From: Hydrogenophaga sp.
GTDB taxonomy: Bacteria > Pseudomonadota > Gammaproteobacteria > Burkholderiales > Burkholderiaceae_C
Reading direction: 5' to 3'
Assembly (NCBI RefSeq): GCF_019264445.1
Contig: NZ_JAHVAB010000013.1
Location: 1 to 42,577 of the forward strand
Length of the DNA stretch: 42,577 bases
Part shown: positions 7,111 through 14,885 of the stretch, one piece after another
Position numbering within the stretch: position 1 is the stretch's first letter
Layout of the letters: each line of letters opens with the position of its first letter
The notes under the pieces: model-generated
What the model was told of the DNA's origin: nothing
Databases searched by the model: none
The model's input: the letters and a program-made list of their open reading frames with translations, nothing else
Program-made: the position numbers and the translations under genes

Positions 7111-8085
7111 TCACCCCACCACCCGCGTCCGCGAAGGCGTCTCCCCAAACAGTGCCTTGTACTCCTGCGAAAAGTGGCCCATGTGCCAGAAGCCCCAGCG
7201 GGCGGCGGTGTCGGCAATGGTGGCCTCGGTGCCCTGGGTGCGCAGGGCGCGGCGAACGGCGTTGAGGCGCACGGTGCGCAGGTAGGTGGCGGGGCTGGTG
7301 CCCAGTGCTTCCTGAAATCCGTTTTGCAGCGTGCGCCGCGTCACGTGCAGGCGCGTGCACAGCTCGGCCACGCTCAGGGGTTGCTCGGGGTGTTCAAACA
7401 CCAGTTCGCGCACGCGGTGCACCAGCTCCTGGCGGCGCAGTTGGCGCGGGCTCACGGCGTTGCTCAGCATGTGGGGCACGAGCACGTCGCTCAGCACGGT
7501 GAGCAGCGCTTCGCGCAGTGAGCGCCGACTGGCTTCGTGGTGCAGGGCTTCGGGTTGGGCCTGCAGGCAGCGCAGCACTTCGCGCACCATGCCGGCCAGG
7601 CGGTAGCGCTGCAGCGCGGTGAGGGCTTGCACGCGGGGCACGTCGGCCCAGTCGGCGGGCAGGGCTTGCTGGTGCAGGGCCTGTATGTGGCGGGCGAGCT
7701 GTTGCTTGTCGAGCACCATGCCGTAGAGGCCGTGGCCGGCGGGCACCTGCAGGTCAAACGGGGTGTCGCCACCGGCCAGCATGAGCTGCAGCCCGTGCGA
7801 TGGCCGGCCCATGAAGCGCAGACCGGCGCCGTGCTCGGGCACGGCCAGGCCCACCCACACGCCGCCTTGCCATGGCCGGCAGCGCTGGCTGGTGGCGCAG
7901 CTGGCGGCTTCTTCAAACACCTGCAGGTCGTGGTCGAGCAGCTCGCGCACCTCGCCTTCAAAGGCGCCGGGCGAGGTCTGTTCGTAGTGCTGTTCCCACG
8001 ACGCGAGGTTGCGGGCGTGAATGTCCACGTCCTGCGTGCGCTTGATGCGAAAGCAGGCAGCGGCAGCGTCTGGCTGCACCAACAT
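7111..8085 (-). CDS. eutR: AraC-family regulator of ethanolamine utilisation (EutR-like)
   Basis: This 324-aa protein has a C-terminal AraC DNA-binding domain with two helix-turn-helix segments, around LSVAELCTRLHVTRRTLQNGF and TIADTAARWGFWHMGHFSQEYKALFGETPS. The long N-terminal sensor part (DIHARNLASWEQHYEQTSPG) resembles EutR, which activates eut genes with ethanolamine and adenosylcobalamin. It is transcribed divergently from the permease eat and eutBC, which supports the role. ATG 8085 has GGAAGGAG about 8 nt upstream and is preferred to the in-frame start at 8130. Confidence 0.85.
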   Translation of the reverse strand: MLVQPDAAAACFRIKRTQDVDIHARNLASWEQHYEQTSPGAFEGEVRELLDHDLQVFEEAASCATSQRCRPWQGGVWVGLAVPEHGAGLRFMGRPSHGLQLMLAGGDTPFDLQVPAGHGLYGMVLDKQQLARHIQALHQQALPADWADVPRVQALTALQRYRLAGMVREVLRCLQAQPEALHHEASRRSLREALLTVLSDVLVPHMLSNAVSPRQLRRQELVHRVRELVFEHPEQPLSVAELCTRLHVTRRTLQNGFQEALGTSPATYLRTVRLNAVRRALRTQGTEATIADTAARWGFWHMGHFSQEYKALFGETPSRTRVVG

Positions 8086-8164
8086 GGCGTGCTCCTTCCC
8101 GGCGGTTTCCCAACGGCCAGGGTGCATCAAGTTTCATGCCACCGCACGCCCCGTGCCGGTGCGC

Positions 8165-8219
8165 TATCCCGAATCGGAAAAAACGCCACCGGCCGCCCCC
8201 TGCTTGCCCAAACGGGATA
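8165..8219. promoter_or_regulatory. Inverted repeat in the eutR-eat divergent promoter region
   Basis: TATCCCG (8165-8171) and CGGGATA (8213-8219) are perfect reverse complements, 41 bp apart, in the 217-bp spacer between eutR and eat. AraC-family activators often bind paired half-sites of this kind. No cobalamin riboswitch fold is evident. The assignment as an EutR site is inferred from position only. Confidence 0.35.
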
Positions 8220-8302
8220 CCGGCCCGCGCGGCGCGCCGCACAAGATGCGAGCCGGCTGCCCGAGCCGTTTCGGGCGTCATCCTCTTGATGCGAGCAACA
8301 AC

Positions 8303-9694
8303 ATGTCAACAACACCCAAGCTGGTCTCGCGGGAACTCAAGCCCGTGCTGGGCGCCTTCTCTTTGTGGGGCATTGCCGTGGGCCTGGTGATTTCAGGCGA
8401 GTACTTCGGCTGGAGCTACGGCTGGGCCAGCGCCGGCACGCTGGGCTTTCTGGTGGCCACGCTGTTTGTGGCGCTGATGTACACCACCTTCATCTTCAGC
8501 TTCACCGAGCTGTCCACCTCCATTCCCCACGCGGGCGGGCCGTTTGCCTATGCGCGGCGCGCCTTCGGGCCCACCGGTGGTTTCATTGCAGGTTTTGCCA
8601 CGCTGGTGGAGTTCGTGTTTGCGCCGCCGGCCATTTCGCTGGCCATTGGCGCTTACCTCGGCCTGCAGTTCCCCTCGCTCGACCCGAAGGTGGCGGCGCT
8701 GGGTGCCTATGTGATCTTCATCACCCTCAACGCGCTGGGCGTGGGCATTGCCGCCATGTTCGAGCTGGTGGTCACCCTGCTCGCCGTGGCCGAGTTGCTG
8801 GTGTTTGCCGGCGTGGTGGCGCCGGGCTGGTCGCTGGCCAACTTCACGGCCAACGGCTGGGCCGGCTCCAGCGAATTCACCATGGGCACCTGGGCCGGCA
8901 TCTTCGCGTCCATCCCGTTTGCCATCTGGTTCTTCCTCGCCATCGAGGGCGCGGCCATGGCCGCCGAAGAAGCCAAGGAGCCGCGCCGCACCATTCCCAT
9001 CGCGTACATCAGCGGCATCCTCACGCTGGTGGCGCTGGCGTTTCTCGTGATGGTGATGGCCGGGGGTGTGGGCGACTGGACCAAGCTCTCCAACATCAAC
9101 GACCCGCTGCCCCAGGCCATGAAGATGGTGGTGGGCGAGTCCAGCGGCTGGCTGCACATGCTGATCTGGATCGGCCTGTTCGGGTTGGTCGCCTCCTTCC
9201 ACGGGATCATTCTGGGCTACTCTCGCCAGATGTTTGCGCTGGCCCGCGCCGGCTACCTGCCGGCCTACTTCGCCAAGGTGCATCCGCGCTTCAAGACGCC
9301 GGTGCGCGCGCTCGTGGGCGGCGGTGTGGTGGGCGTGGTGGCGGTGTTCAGCGACCAGTGGATCACCTTCGGCGGCCAGCCGCTCACGGCCAACATCGTC
9401 ACCATGGCCGTGCTCGGCGCGCTGGTGATGTACATCGTGTCGATGGCCTCGCTGTTCAAGCTGCGCCAGAGCGAGCCGCAGCTCGATCGCCCCTACCGCG
9501 CACCGCTCTACCCGCTGTTCCCCGGCATTGCGCTGGTGTGCGGGGTGGTGTGCCTGTTTGCGGTGGTGTACTTCAACGCCATGATCTCCGTGCTGTTCCT
9601 CGTGCTCATGGCGCTGGCCTACCTGTACTTCCGTTTCACCACCGCGCAGCGCGACGCGGCCCCGCTCGACGCCATGCTGGGCGTGGTGGAGTGA
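8303..9694 (+). CDS. eat: Ethanolamine permease
   Basis: This 463-aa APC-superfamily transporter has about twelve hydrophobic helices and imports ethanolamine. Family features include the start LKPVLGAFSLWGIAVGLVIS, the YFGWSYGWASAGTLGF segment, AGGPFAYARRAFGPTGGF and IEGAAMAAEEAKEPRRTIP. Long stretches match the Eat family (TIGR00908-like). The ATG at 8303 gives the expected N-terminus although the ribosome binding site is weak. eutB begins 22 bp downstream, so eat-eutB-eutC form one operon supplying substrate to the lyase. Confidence 0.93.
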   Translation: MSTTPKLVSRELKPVLGAFSLWGIAVGLVISGEYFGWSYGWASAGTLGFLVATLFVALMYTTFIFSFTELSTSIPHAGGPFAYARRAFGPTGGFIAGFATLVEFVFAPPAISLAIGAYLGLQFPSLDPKVAALGAYVIFITLNALGVGIAAMFELVVTLLAVAELLVFAGVVAPGWSLANFTANGWAGSSEFTMGTWAGIFASIPFAIWFFLAIEGAAMAAEEAKEPRRTIPIAYISGILTLVALAFLVMVMAGGVGDWTKLSNINDPLPQAMKMVVGESSGWLHMLIWIGLFGLVASFHGIILGYSRQMFALARAGYLPAYFAKVHPRFKTPVRALVGGGVVGVVAVFSDQWITFGGQPLTANIVTMAVLGALVMYIVSMASLFKLRQSEPQLDRPYRAPLYPLFPGIALVCGVVCLFAVVYFNAMISVLFLVLMALAYLYFRFTTAQRDAAPLDAMLGVVE

Positions 9695-9716
9695 ACGCCA
9701 CAAGGACCACCCGCCT

Positions 9717-11105
9717 GTGAACCTGAGCGTCAACCTCGGAGCGCGCAGCCACCGTTTTGGCAGCCTGCGCGAAGTCATGGCCAAGGCCACGCCGCTGCGC
9801 TCGGGCGACTGCCTGGCCGGCGTGGCCGCCGCCACCGAGCAAGAGCGCGTGGCCGCGCGCTGGGTGCTGGCCGACGTGCCGCTGTCCACCTTTCTCAACG
9901 AAGCGCTCATTCCCTACGAAGACGACGAGGTCACGCGGCTGATCATCGACAGCCACGACGCGCAGGCCTTCGCGCCCGTGGCCTCGCTCACCGTGGGCGG
10001 CTTTCGCGACTGGCTGCTCTCGGCCCAGGCCACGCCTGGTGCGCTGCGCGCGCTGGCCCCGGGCCTCACGCCCGAAATGGTGGCCGCCGTGAGCAAGCTC
10101 ATGCGCAACCAGGACCTGATGCTCGTGGCCAAACGCTGCGAGGTGGTCACGCGCTTTCGCAACACGCAGGGCCTGCGCGGCCACCTCTCGGTGCGCCTGC
10201 AGCCCAACCACCCGACCGACGACCCCGCCGGCATCGTGGCCAGCATGATCGACGGCCTGATGCACGGCGCGGGCGACGCGGTGGTGGGCATCAACCCGGT
10301 GTCCGACAGCGTGCCCGACCTCGTGCGCCTCAACCACGTGCTGGCCGATGTGCTGGCGCGCGGCGAGATCCCCACGCAAACCTGCGTGCTCACCCACGTC
10401 ACCAACACCATGCAGGCCATGTCGCACGGCGCGCCGGTGGACCTGGTGTTCCAGTCCATCGCGGGCACGCAGGCGGCCAACGCGTCGTTCGGCATTGACC
10501 TCGCGCTGCTCGACGAAGCGCACGCCATGGCGCAGGCGCTGGGGCGCGGCACGGTGGGGCGCAACGTCATGTACTTCGAAACCGGGCAGGGCAGCGCGCT
10601 CTCGGCCAACGCCCACCATGGCCTGGACCAGCAGACCTGCGAAGCCCGCGCCTATGCGGTGGCGCGCCGCTACGAGCCGCTGCTCATCAACACCGTGGTG
10701 GGCTTCATCGGGCCGGAATACCTGTACGACGGCAAGCAGATCACCCGCGCGGGGCTGGAAGACCACTTCTGCGGCAAGCTGCTGGGCCTGCCCATGGGCT
10801 GCGACATTTGCTACACCAACCATGCCGAAGCCGACAGCGACGACATGGACAACCTCATGGTGCTGCTCGCCACCGCGGGGCTCAACTTCTTGATCGGCGT
10901 GCCCGGCGCGGACGACATCATGCTGAACTACCAGAGCACCTCGTTTCACGACGCGCTGGTGCTGCGCGAGATGCTCGGCCTGAAGCGCGCGCCCGAGTTC
11001 GAGGCCTGGCTGCAGCGCGTGGGCGTGAGCGACGCGCAGGGCCAGCTGCTGCCCGCGCCACGCCAGCCCGCGCTGCCGTCCTCGCTCTGGACGCTGCCCC
11101 CATGA
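9717..11105 (+). CDS. eutB: Ethanolamine ammonia-lyase large subunit
   Basis: This is the catalytic subunit of the adenosylcobalamin-dependent lyase that converts ethanolamine to acetaldehyde and ammonia. The 462-aa length fits the family. Recognisable blocks include LSVRLQPNHPTDDPAGIVASM, YFETGQGSALSANAHHG, MGCDICYTNHAEADSDDMDN and GVPGADDIMLNYQSTSFHD. The start is a GTG at 9717 with AAGGA about 12 nt upstream. Its stop overlaps the eutC start by 4 bases. Neither a reactivase (eutA) nor shell proteins are in the window, which is usual for this non-compartment version. Confidence 0.96.
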   Translation: MNLSVNLGARSHRFGSLREVMAKATPLRSGDCLAGVAAATEQERVAARWVLADVPLSTFLNEALIPYEDDEVTRLIIDSHDAQAFAPVASLTVGGFRDWLLSAQATPGALRALAPGLTPEMVAAVSKLMRNQDLMLVAKRCEVVTRFRNTQGLRGHLSVRLQPNHPTDDPAGIVASMIDGLMHGAGDAVVGINPVSDSVPDLVRLNHVLADVLARGEIPTQTCVLTHVTNTMQAMSHGAPVDLVFQSIAGTQAANASFGIDLALLDEAHAMAQALGRGTVGRNVMYFETGQGSALSANAHHGLDQQTCEARAYAVARRYEPLLINTVVGFIGPEYLYDGKQITRAGLEDHFCGKLLGLPMGCDICYTNHAEADSDDMDNLMVLLATAGLNFLIGVPGADDIMLNYQSTSFHDALVLREMLGLKRAPEFEAWLQRVGVSDAQGQLLPAPRQPALPSSLWTLPP

Positions 11106-11881
11106 CCACACCCCGCCGCGACCTCTGGGCGCACCTGCGCCAGCACACCCCGGCGCGCATCGCGCTGGGGCGCACCGGCGTGAGCCTGCCCACGCGCGAA
11201 GTGCTCGACTTCGCGCTGGCCCACGCGCAGGCCCGCGACGCCATTCACCTGCCGCTGGACACCGAGGCCCTGTGCGCCGAACTCGCGCCGCAGGGCTGGC
11301 CGTCGCCGCCCGTGCTGCTGCACAGCCAGGCGCGGGACCGCCACGAATACCTGCTGCGCCCCGACCTCGGACGGCGGCTGGACGCCGACAGCGTGGCGCG
11401 CCTCGGCGCAGCGGGCGACACGGGTGCCCCCGCGCCCGACCTGGTGCTGGTGGTGGGCGATGGCCTCTCGGCCCTGGGCATCCAGCTGCACGGCGCGGCG
11501 CTGCTCGGCGCCATCCGCCGCGCGCTCCACCCCGCCGTTCGCCTCGGCCCGTTGGTGGTGGTGCGCCAGGCGCGCGTGGCGGTGGCCGACGAGGTGGGCG
11601 AGCGCCTGGGCGCTGCCGCGGTGGCCATGGTGGTGGGCGAGCGGCCCGGGCTGAGCTCGCCCGACAGCGTGGGCATTTACCTCACCCATGCGCCGCGCGT
11701 GGGCTGCAGCGACGCGCAGCGCAACTGCATCTCCAACGTGCGCCCCGCCGGGCAAGACGTGGAGACCGCCGCGCGCCGCCTGGTCTGGCTGTTTGAAGAG
11801 AGCCGCCGCCTGGGCCTCACGGGCGTGGGGCTCAAGGACCACAGCGGCCTGCCGCTGGCGGCGCTGCCCGGCTTAAACTGA
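11102..11881 (+). CDS. eutC: Ethanolamine ammonia-lyase small subunit
   Basis: The 259-aa partner of EutB contributes to the cobalamin site. Family features seen are LRQHTPARIALGRTG near the N-terminus, LVVGDGLSALGIQLHG, VGERPGLSSPDSVGIYLTH and SDAQRNCISNVRPAG. The ATG at 11102 lies inside the eutB stop (ATGA), so translation is coupled. It ends 41 bp before the LysR-type gene on the same strand. Confidence 0.96.
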   Translation: MTTPRRDLWAHLRQHTPARIALGRTGVSLPTREVLDFALAHAQARDAIHLPLDTEALCAELAPQGWPSPPVLLHSQARDRHEYLLRPDLGRRLDADSVARLGAAGDTGAPAPDLVLVVGDGLSALGIQLHGAALLGAIRRALHPAVRLGPLVVVRQARVAVADEVGERLGAAAVAMVVGERPGLSSPDSVGIYLTHAPRVGCSDAQRNCISNVRPAGQDVETAARRLVWLFEESRRLGLTGVGLKDHSGLPLAALPGLN

Positions 11882-11902
11882 ACAGAACCAAACCCCATCG
11901 GG

Positions 11903-11917
11903 TTGAGTTTTTCTCAA
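11903..11917. promoter_or_regulatory. Perfect dyad TTGAG-N5-CTCAA before the ArgP-like regulator
   Basis: TTGAG (11903-11907) and CTCAA (11913-11917) are perfect inverted repeats around TTTTT. The dyad lies 5 bp before the ATG of the LysR-type gene at 11923. LysR-family operators are typically short interrupted dyads that begin with T and end with A, so this could be an autoregulatory site. It could also be a small RNA hairpin affecting translation. Confidence 0.5.
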
Positions 11918-11922
11918 TCGCC

Positions 11923-12846
11923 ATGCTCGACGCCCGCCAACTCGAGGCCCTCAACGCCGTGATCGAACACGGTGGCTTTGGCCCGGCCGCCAAAGCGCTC
12001 TCGCTCACGCTCGCGGCGGTGTCGCTGCGCATCAAGTCGCTCGAAGACACGCTGGGCCAGCGGCTGCTGGTGCGCGGCAAGCAGGTGCATGCCACGCCCG
12101 CCGGGCAGGCGCTGCTGGCGCATGTGAAGCAGGTGCGGCTGATGGAGGCCGACCTGCTCGATGGCCTGCAAGGCGGTGCGCCTTCCAAGGGCGGTGTGCG
12201 CTGGCAGAGCCTGTCGGTGGCGATCAACGCCGACTCGGTGGCCGGCTGGTTTCTGCCCGGCGTGGCCGCCATGCTGCAGCGCCACCGCCTGCTGCTCGAC
12301 ATCATGATCGACGACCAGGACCACACGCACAGCGCGCTAAAGAGCGGCGACGTGATGGGCTGCGTGACCGCGCTCTCCACCGCCATGCGCGGCTGCGTGG
12401 CCGAGCCGCTGGGCGTGATGCGCTACCGCTGCGTGGCCGCCCCCGCCGTGGCGCAACGCTGCCGCACGCCGCGCGGCGCGGTGTCGGTGCACAAGCTGCT
12501 GGCGCAGCCGGCCATCATCTTCAACCGCAAGGACGCGCTGCAAGACGCGTTTCTGGAACAGCACTTCGGCCTGCGCCAGCCGCACTACCCGCGCCACTTC
12601 GCGCCCGCCGTGGAGGCGTTCGAAACCGCCATCGAGCTCGGCCTGGGCTGGGGCATGGTGCCCGAGCAGCACCTGGCGCAGCGCCCCGAGCTGCAGGAAA
12701 TCCTGCCCGGCGCCACGGTCGATGTGCTGCTGTACTGGCAGCACTGGGCGCACGAGTCGCCCTCGGCCCAGCGGCTCACGGCGGCGGTGAAAGCCGCGGC
12801 GGCGCAGCGGCTGCGGCCGGTGCCGGCCTCGGCGGGCGCAGGCTGA
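11923..12846 (+). CDS. argP: LysR-type regulator, ArgP/LysG subfamily
   Basis: This 307-aa protein has an N-terminal winged helix (ARQLEALNAVIEHGGFGPAA, then KALSLTLAAVSLRIKSLEDTLG) and a C-terminal effector domain. The start of the effector part, SLSVAINADSVAGWFLPG, is characteristic of ArgP (IciA)/LysG, which activates arginine or lysine exporter genes when the basic amino acid is abundant. It fits the lysine exporter at 4713-5342, not the adjacent eut genes. The two genes face away from each other, as ArgP/LysE pairs usually do, but are 6.6 kb apart. The last 20 residues are an Ala-rich tail. The ATG lies 41 bp after eutC. Confidence 0.82.
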   Translation: MLDARQLEALNAVIEHGGFGPAAKALSLTLAAVSLRIKSLEDTLGQRLLVRGKQVHATPAGQALLAHVKQVRLMEADLLDGLQGGAPSKGGVRWQSLSVAINADSVAGWFLPGVAAMLQRHRLLLDIMIDDQDHTHSALKSGDVMGCVTALSTAMRGCVAEPLGVMRYRCVAAPAVAQRCRTPRGAVSVHKLLAQPAIIFNRKDALQDAFLEQHFGLRQPHYPRHFAPAVEAFETAIELGLGWGMVPEQHLAQRPELQEILPGATVDVLLYWQHWAHESPSAQRLTAAVKAAAAQRLRPVPASAGAG

Positions 12847-12855
12847 CGCCAGCGC

Positions 12856-13491
12856 TCAGCGCTGCAACATGCCCCACACCGTGTGGGGCGACACGCCCTG
12901 CACCCGCACCATGCGCACCCACAGCAGCGTCATGTGCTCCAGGTGCAAGGCCTGCGCCAGGCCGCCCACGTCCAGGGGCGTCCAGCCGAGCTCGCCGGCC
13001 AGGGTGCTCACAGTGGCTTTGGCCTGCGCGTCTTCGCCGCACAGCATCATCACCGGCCGCACGCTGTGGCCGGGATAGGCGTTGTCCTCGAAGTTCTCGA
13101 AGCCGTAGATGCTGAACGCCTTGACGACGCGCGCGCCGGGCACAGCAGCCTGCACGGCCTCGGTGCCCGACTGGGCGCTGCCCAGCGCGTGGGTGATGGC
13201 CGGACCGACGGGGTTCGTGCAGTCCACCAGCACTTTGCCTCGGAGCGCGTCCGACACCTCCGAGAGCGCCGCCTGGTTGGCGGCAAAGGGCGTGGCGAGA
13301 AAGACGACGTCGGCGCCCGCCACCGCCGTGCCGGGTGTGGCCACTTGCAGGTTCGGGTTGCGCCACAGCGCCCGCACCGTGCTGGCCGAGGCGGGGTCTT
13401 TGGCCGCCAGCGTGACGTGGTGGCCCGCGCGTTGCAGGTGGTCTGCGAGTGGCGCTCCCACCTGGCCGTGACCGATGAAGGCGATGTTCAT
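12856..13491 (-). CDS. NADP oxidoreductase, F420-dependent reductase family
   Basis: This 211-aa protein has an N-terminal Rossmann fold (MNIAFIGHGQVGAPLADHLQ) followed by VLVDCTNPVGP and VKAFSIYGFENFED, blocks seen in the F420:NADP oxidoreductase/FNO-like family. Homologues outside F420 users are generic NADPH-dependent reductases, so the substrate is unknown. ATG 13491 has AAGGAGG upstream. Its start overlaps the stop of the GFA gene by 4 bases (ATGA), so the two are co-expressed. It ends 9 bp from the convergent argP. Confidence 0.75.
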   Translation of the reverse strand: MNIAFIGHGQVGAPLADHLQRAGHHVTLAAKDPASASTVRALWRNPNLQVATPGTAVAGADVVFLATPFAANQAALSEVSDALRGKVLVDCTNPVGPAITHALGSAQSGTEAVQAAVPGARVVKAFSIYGFENFEDNAYPGHSVRPVMMLCGEDAQAKATVSTLAGELGWTPLDVGGLAQALHLEHMTLLWVRMVRVQGVSPHTVWGMLQR

Positions 13492-13868
13492 GGCGCCTCC
13501 TTCGGGGCCGGCAACGCGTACCAAGCGGGATGCGACTCGGTCCACACCTGCTTTTCGATGCGCCGCTGCAGGTGGCGGCCAAAGAGCCCGGTGCTCAGCA
13601 TCACGCGCTCGCCGCCCACGGGCCGTTTGGCCAGGCGCGAGCCGCAGCGTGGGCAGTGAGCACGCTGCGCCTGCGCCGAAGAGTCGTACCACTGCGGCGC
13701 GAGATCGCCCGACCACACCACGTCGCTCGCCGGGGCCACCAGCATCGCGAAGTAGTTGCCGTGCAGGCGCTGGCAGTCCTCGCAGTGACAGGCCACCACA
13801 CCGAACGCGCTGGCCGGGGCGCTCACCTGCACACCGCCGCAATGGCAATGTCCTTGAAGTTTGTCCAT
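13488..13868 (-). CDS. GFA (glutathione-dependent formaldehyde-activating) family protein
   Basis: This 126-aa protein is of the Mss4-like GFA fold. It shows the zinc-binding cysteines in CHCGGVQV, CHCEDCQRLHG and CPRCGSRL in the expected order. The family is named after a Paracoccus enzyme, but most members have no proven activity, so a thiol- or zinc-dependent role is all that can be said. ATG 13868 has AAGGA about 8 nt upstream. It is translationally coupled to the downstream NADP oxidoreductase. Confidence 0.82.
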   Translation of the reverse strand: MDKLQGHCHCGGVQVSAPASAFGVVACHCEDCQRLHGNYFAMLVAPASDVVWSGDLAPQWYDSSAQAQRAHCPRCGSRLAKRPVGGERVMLSTGLFGRHLQRRIEKQVWTESHPAWYALPAPKEAP

Positions 13869-13903
13869 GGGAGTTCCTTGTGAAAGAGGTCGGTCTGTCG
13901 GGG

Positions 13904-14773
13904 TCAGCGCGCCACGTCGGCCAGGATGTCGGCCAGCGCACGGGGTTGGGTGAGCATGGGCAGGTGCGAGGTGTTCAGCTCCCAGGTTTGCCGCACACCG
14001 CCGGCGCGCGCCAGCATGTTTTGCTGCAGCTTGAACGACACGGCGTTGTCCTGCCGGGTGTGCACGTAGCTGCGGGGCACGCGGCCAAAGCGTGCGGCGC
14101 TCAGCGACACGGGCGTGCCCAGCGGGGGTACGGCTTCGGCTTTGTGGCTGCTCACCAGGGTGCGTTGGTCGGCTTCATTGCAGTCCGCGCAGAACACTTC
14201 GGCGATGCCCTCGGGCCGCAGGCTGGCGGGGGTGTAGGCCTTGGGATCGGCTTGCGTCCAGTACGCGCCCACGCGGCTGTCGGCGTCGGTCATGGCGATC
14301 TTGTAGAGGCTTTCACCGTGTTGCGGCAGGTAGCCCGCCACGTACACCAGTTCGGCCACACGCTCGGGTGCTTGCTCGGCCAAGGCCGAGATCACCATGC
14401 CGCCCATGCTGTGCCCCACGACGATGGCCTGACCCTGTGCCGGCAACGCGGCAAGCACCGTTTTCACATAGCCGTCGAGCGAGAGTTGCGCGGCTGGCGT
14501 GGTGTCTGCGCCGTGGCCGGGCAGCTCCACCGCAGTGACGCGAAACCCACGCTGGCGCAGGTCGCTCGCCACGCGGTCCCAGGCGCTGGCGCCCATCCAG
14601 GCGCCGTGCACCAGCACGATGGGGCGCGCCGTGGCCGTGGCTGCCGTCGGCATCGCCGGCGCGACGGTGCTGCAAGCGCTGAGGGTGGTCAACGCGAGGA
14701 CGCTGGCGGCCGTGGCCAAAAAATTCTGCTGGGCGGCTGGCTTGGCGCGAGGGTTGTTGTCTTTCGGGCTCAT
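13904..14773 (-). CDS. Alpha/beta-hydrolase lipoprotein
   Basis: This 289-aa protein has a long positively charged N-terminus, a hydrophobic stretch and the lipobox LSAC at about 31-34, so it is probably membrane-anchored. The hydrolase domain begins PIVLVHGAWMGASAWDRV, with the nucleophile elbow GHSMGG and a C-terminal His in NTSHLPMLTQP. It resembles the salicylate-esterase/hydroxynitrile-lyase-like group of esterases. Substrate unknown. It is transcribed divergently from a LysR regulator and may be its target. Confidence 0.82.
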   Translation of the reverse strand: MSPKDNNPRAKPAAQQNFLATAASVLALTTLSACSTVAPAMPTAATATARPIVLVHGAWMGASAWDRVASDLRQRGFRVTAVELPGHGADTTPAAQLSLDGYVKTVLAALPAQGQAIVVGHSMGGMVISALAEQAPERVAELVYVAGYLPQHGESLYKIAMTDADSRVGAYWTQADPKAYTPASLRPEGIAEVFCADCNEADQRTLVSSHKAEAVPPLGTPVSLSAARFGRVPRSYVHTRQDNAVSFKLQQNMLARAGGVRQTWELNTSHLPMLTQPRALADILADVAR

Positions 14774-14848
14774 GAGGGTTCCAGAGGCTGGGGAGAACTG
14801 AGTTTTAAGGTTTTAATGGCCAAGATAAATAGCTCAATCAAACACAGC

Positions 14849-14870
14849 TTGTTGCTGTTTCAGGCAACAA
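14849..14870. promoter_or_regulatory. Dyad in the hydrolase/LysR divergent spacer
   Basis: TTGTTGC (14849-14855) and GCAACAA (14864-14870) are perfect reverse complements with an 8-bp spacer. The dyad lies 15 bp before the ATG of the LysR gene in the 112-bp spacer shared with the hydrolase. Size and position fit an autoregulatory LysR operator. Confidence 0.5.
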
Positions 14871-14885
14871 ATCGCAGGGGCCGAC

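Noticed and set aside
8086..8302. Possible cobalamin riboswitch before the eut genes
   Set aside because: EutBC needs adenosylcobalamin, so I looked for the B12-box and a multi-stem leader; neither is visible, and regulation by EutR explains the locus.
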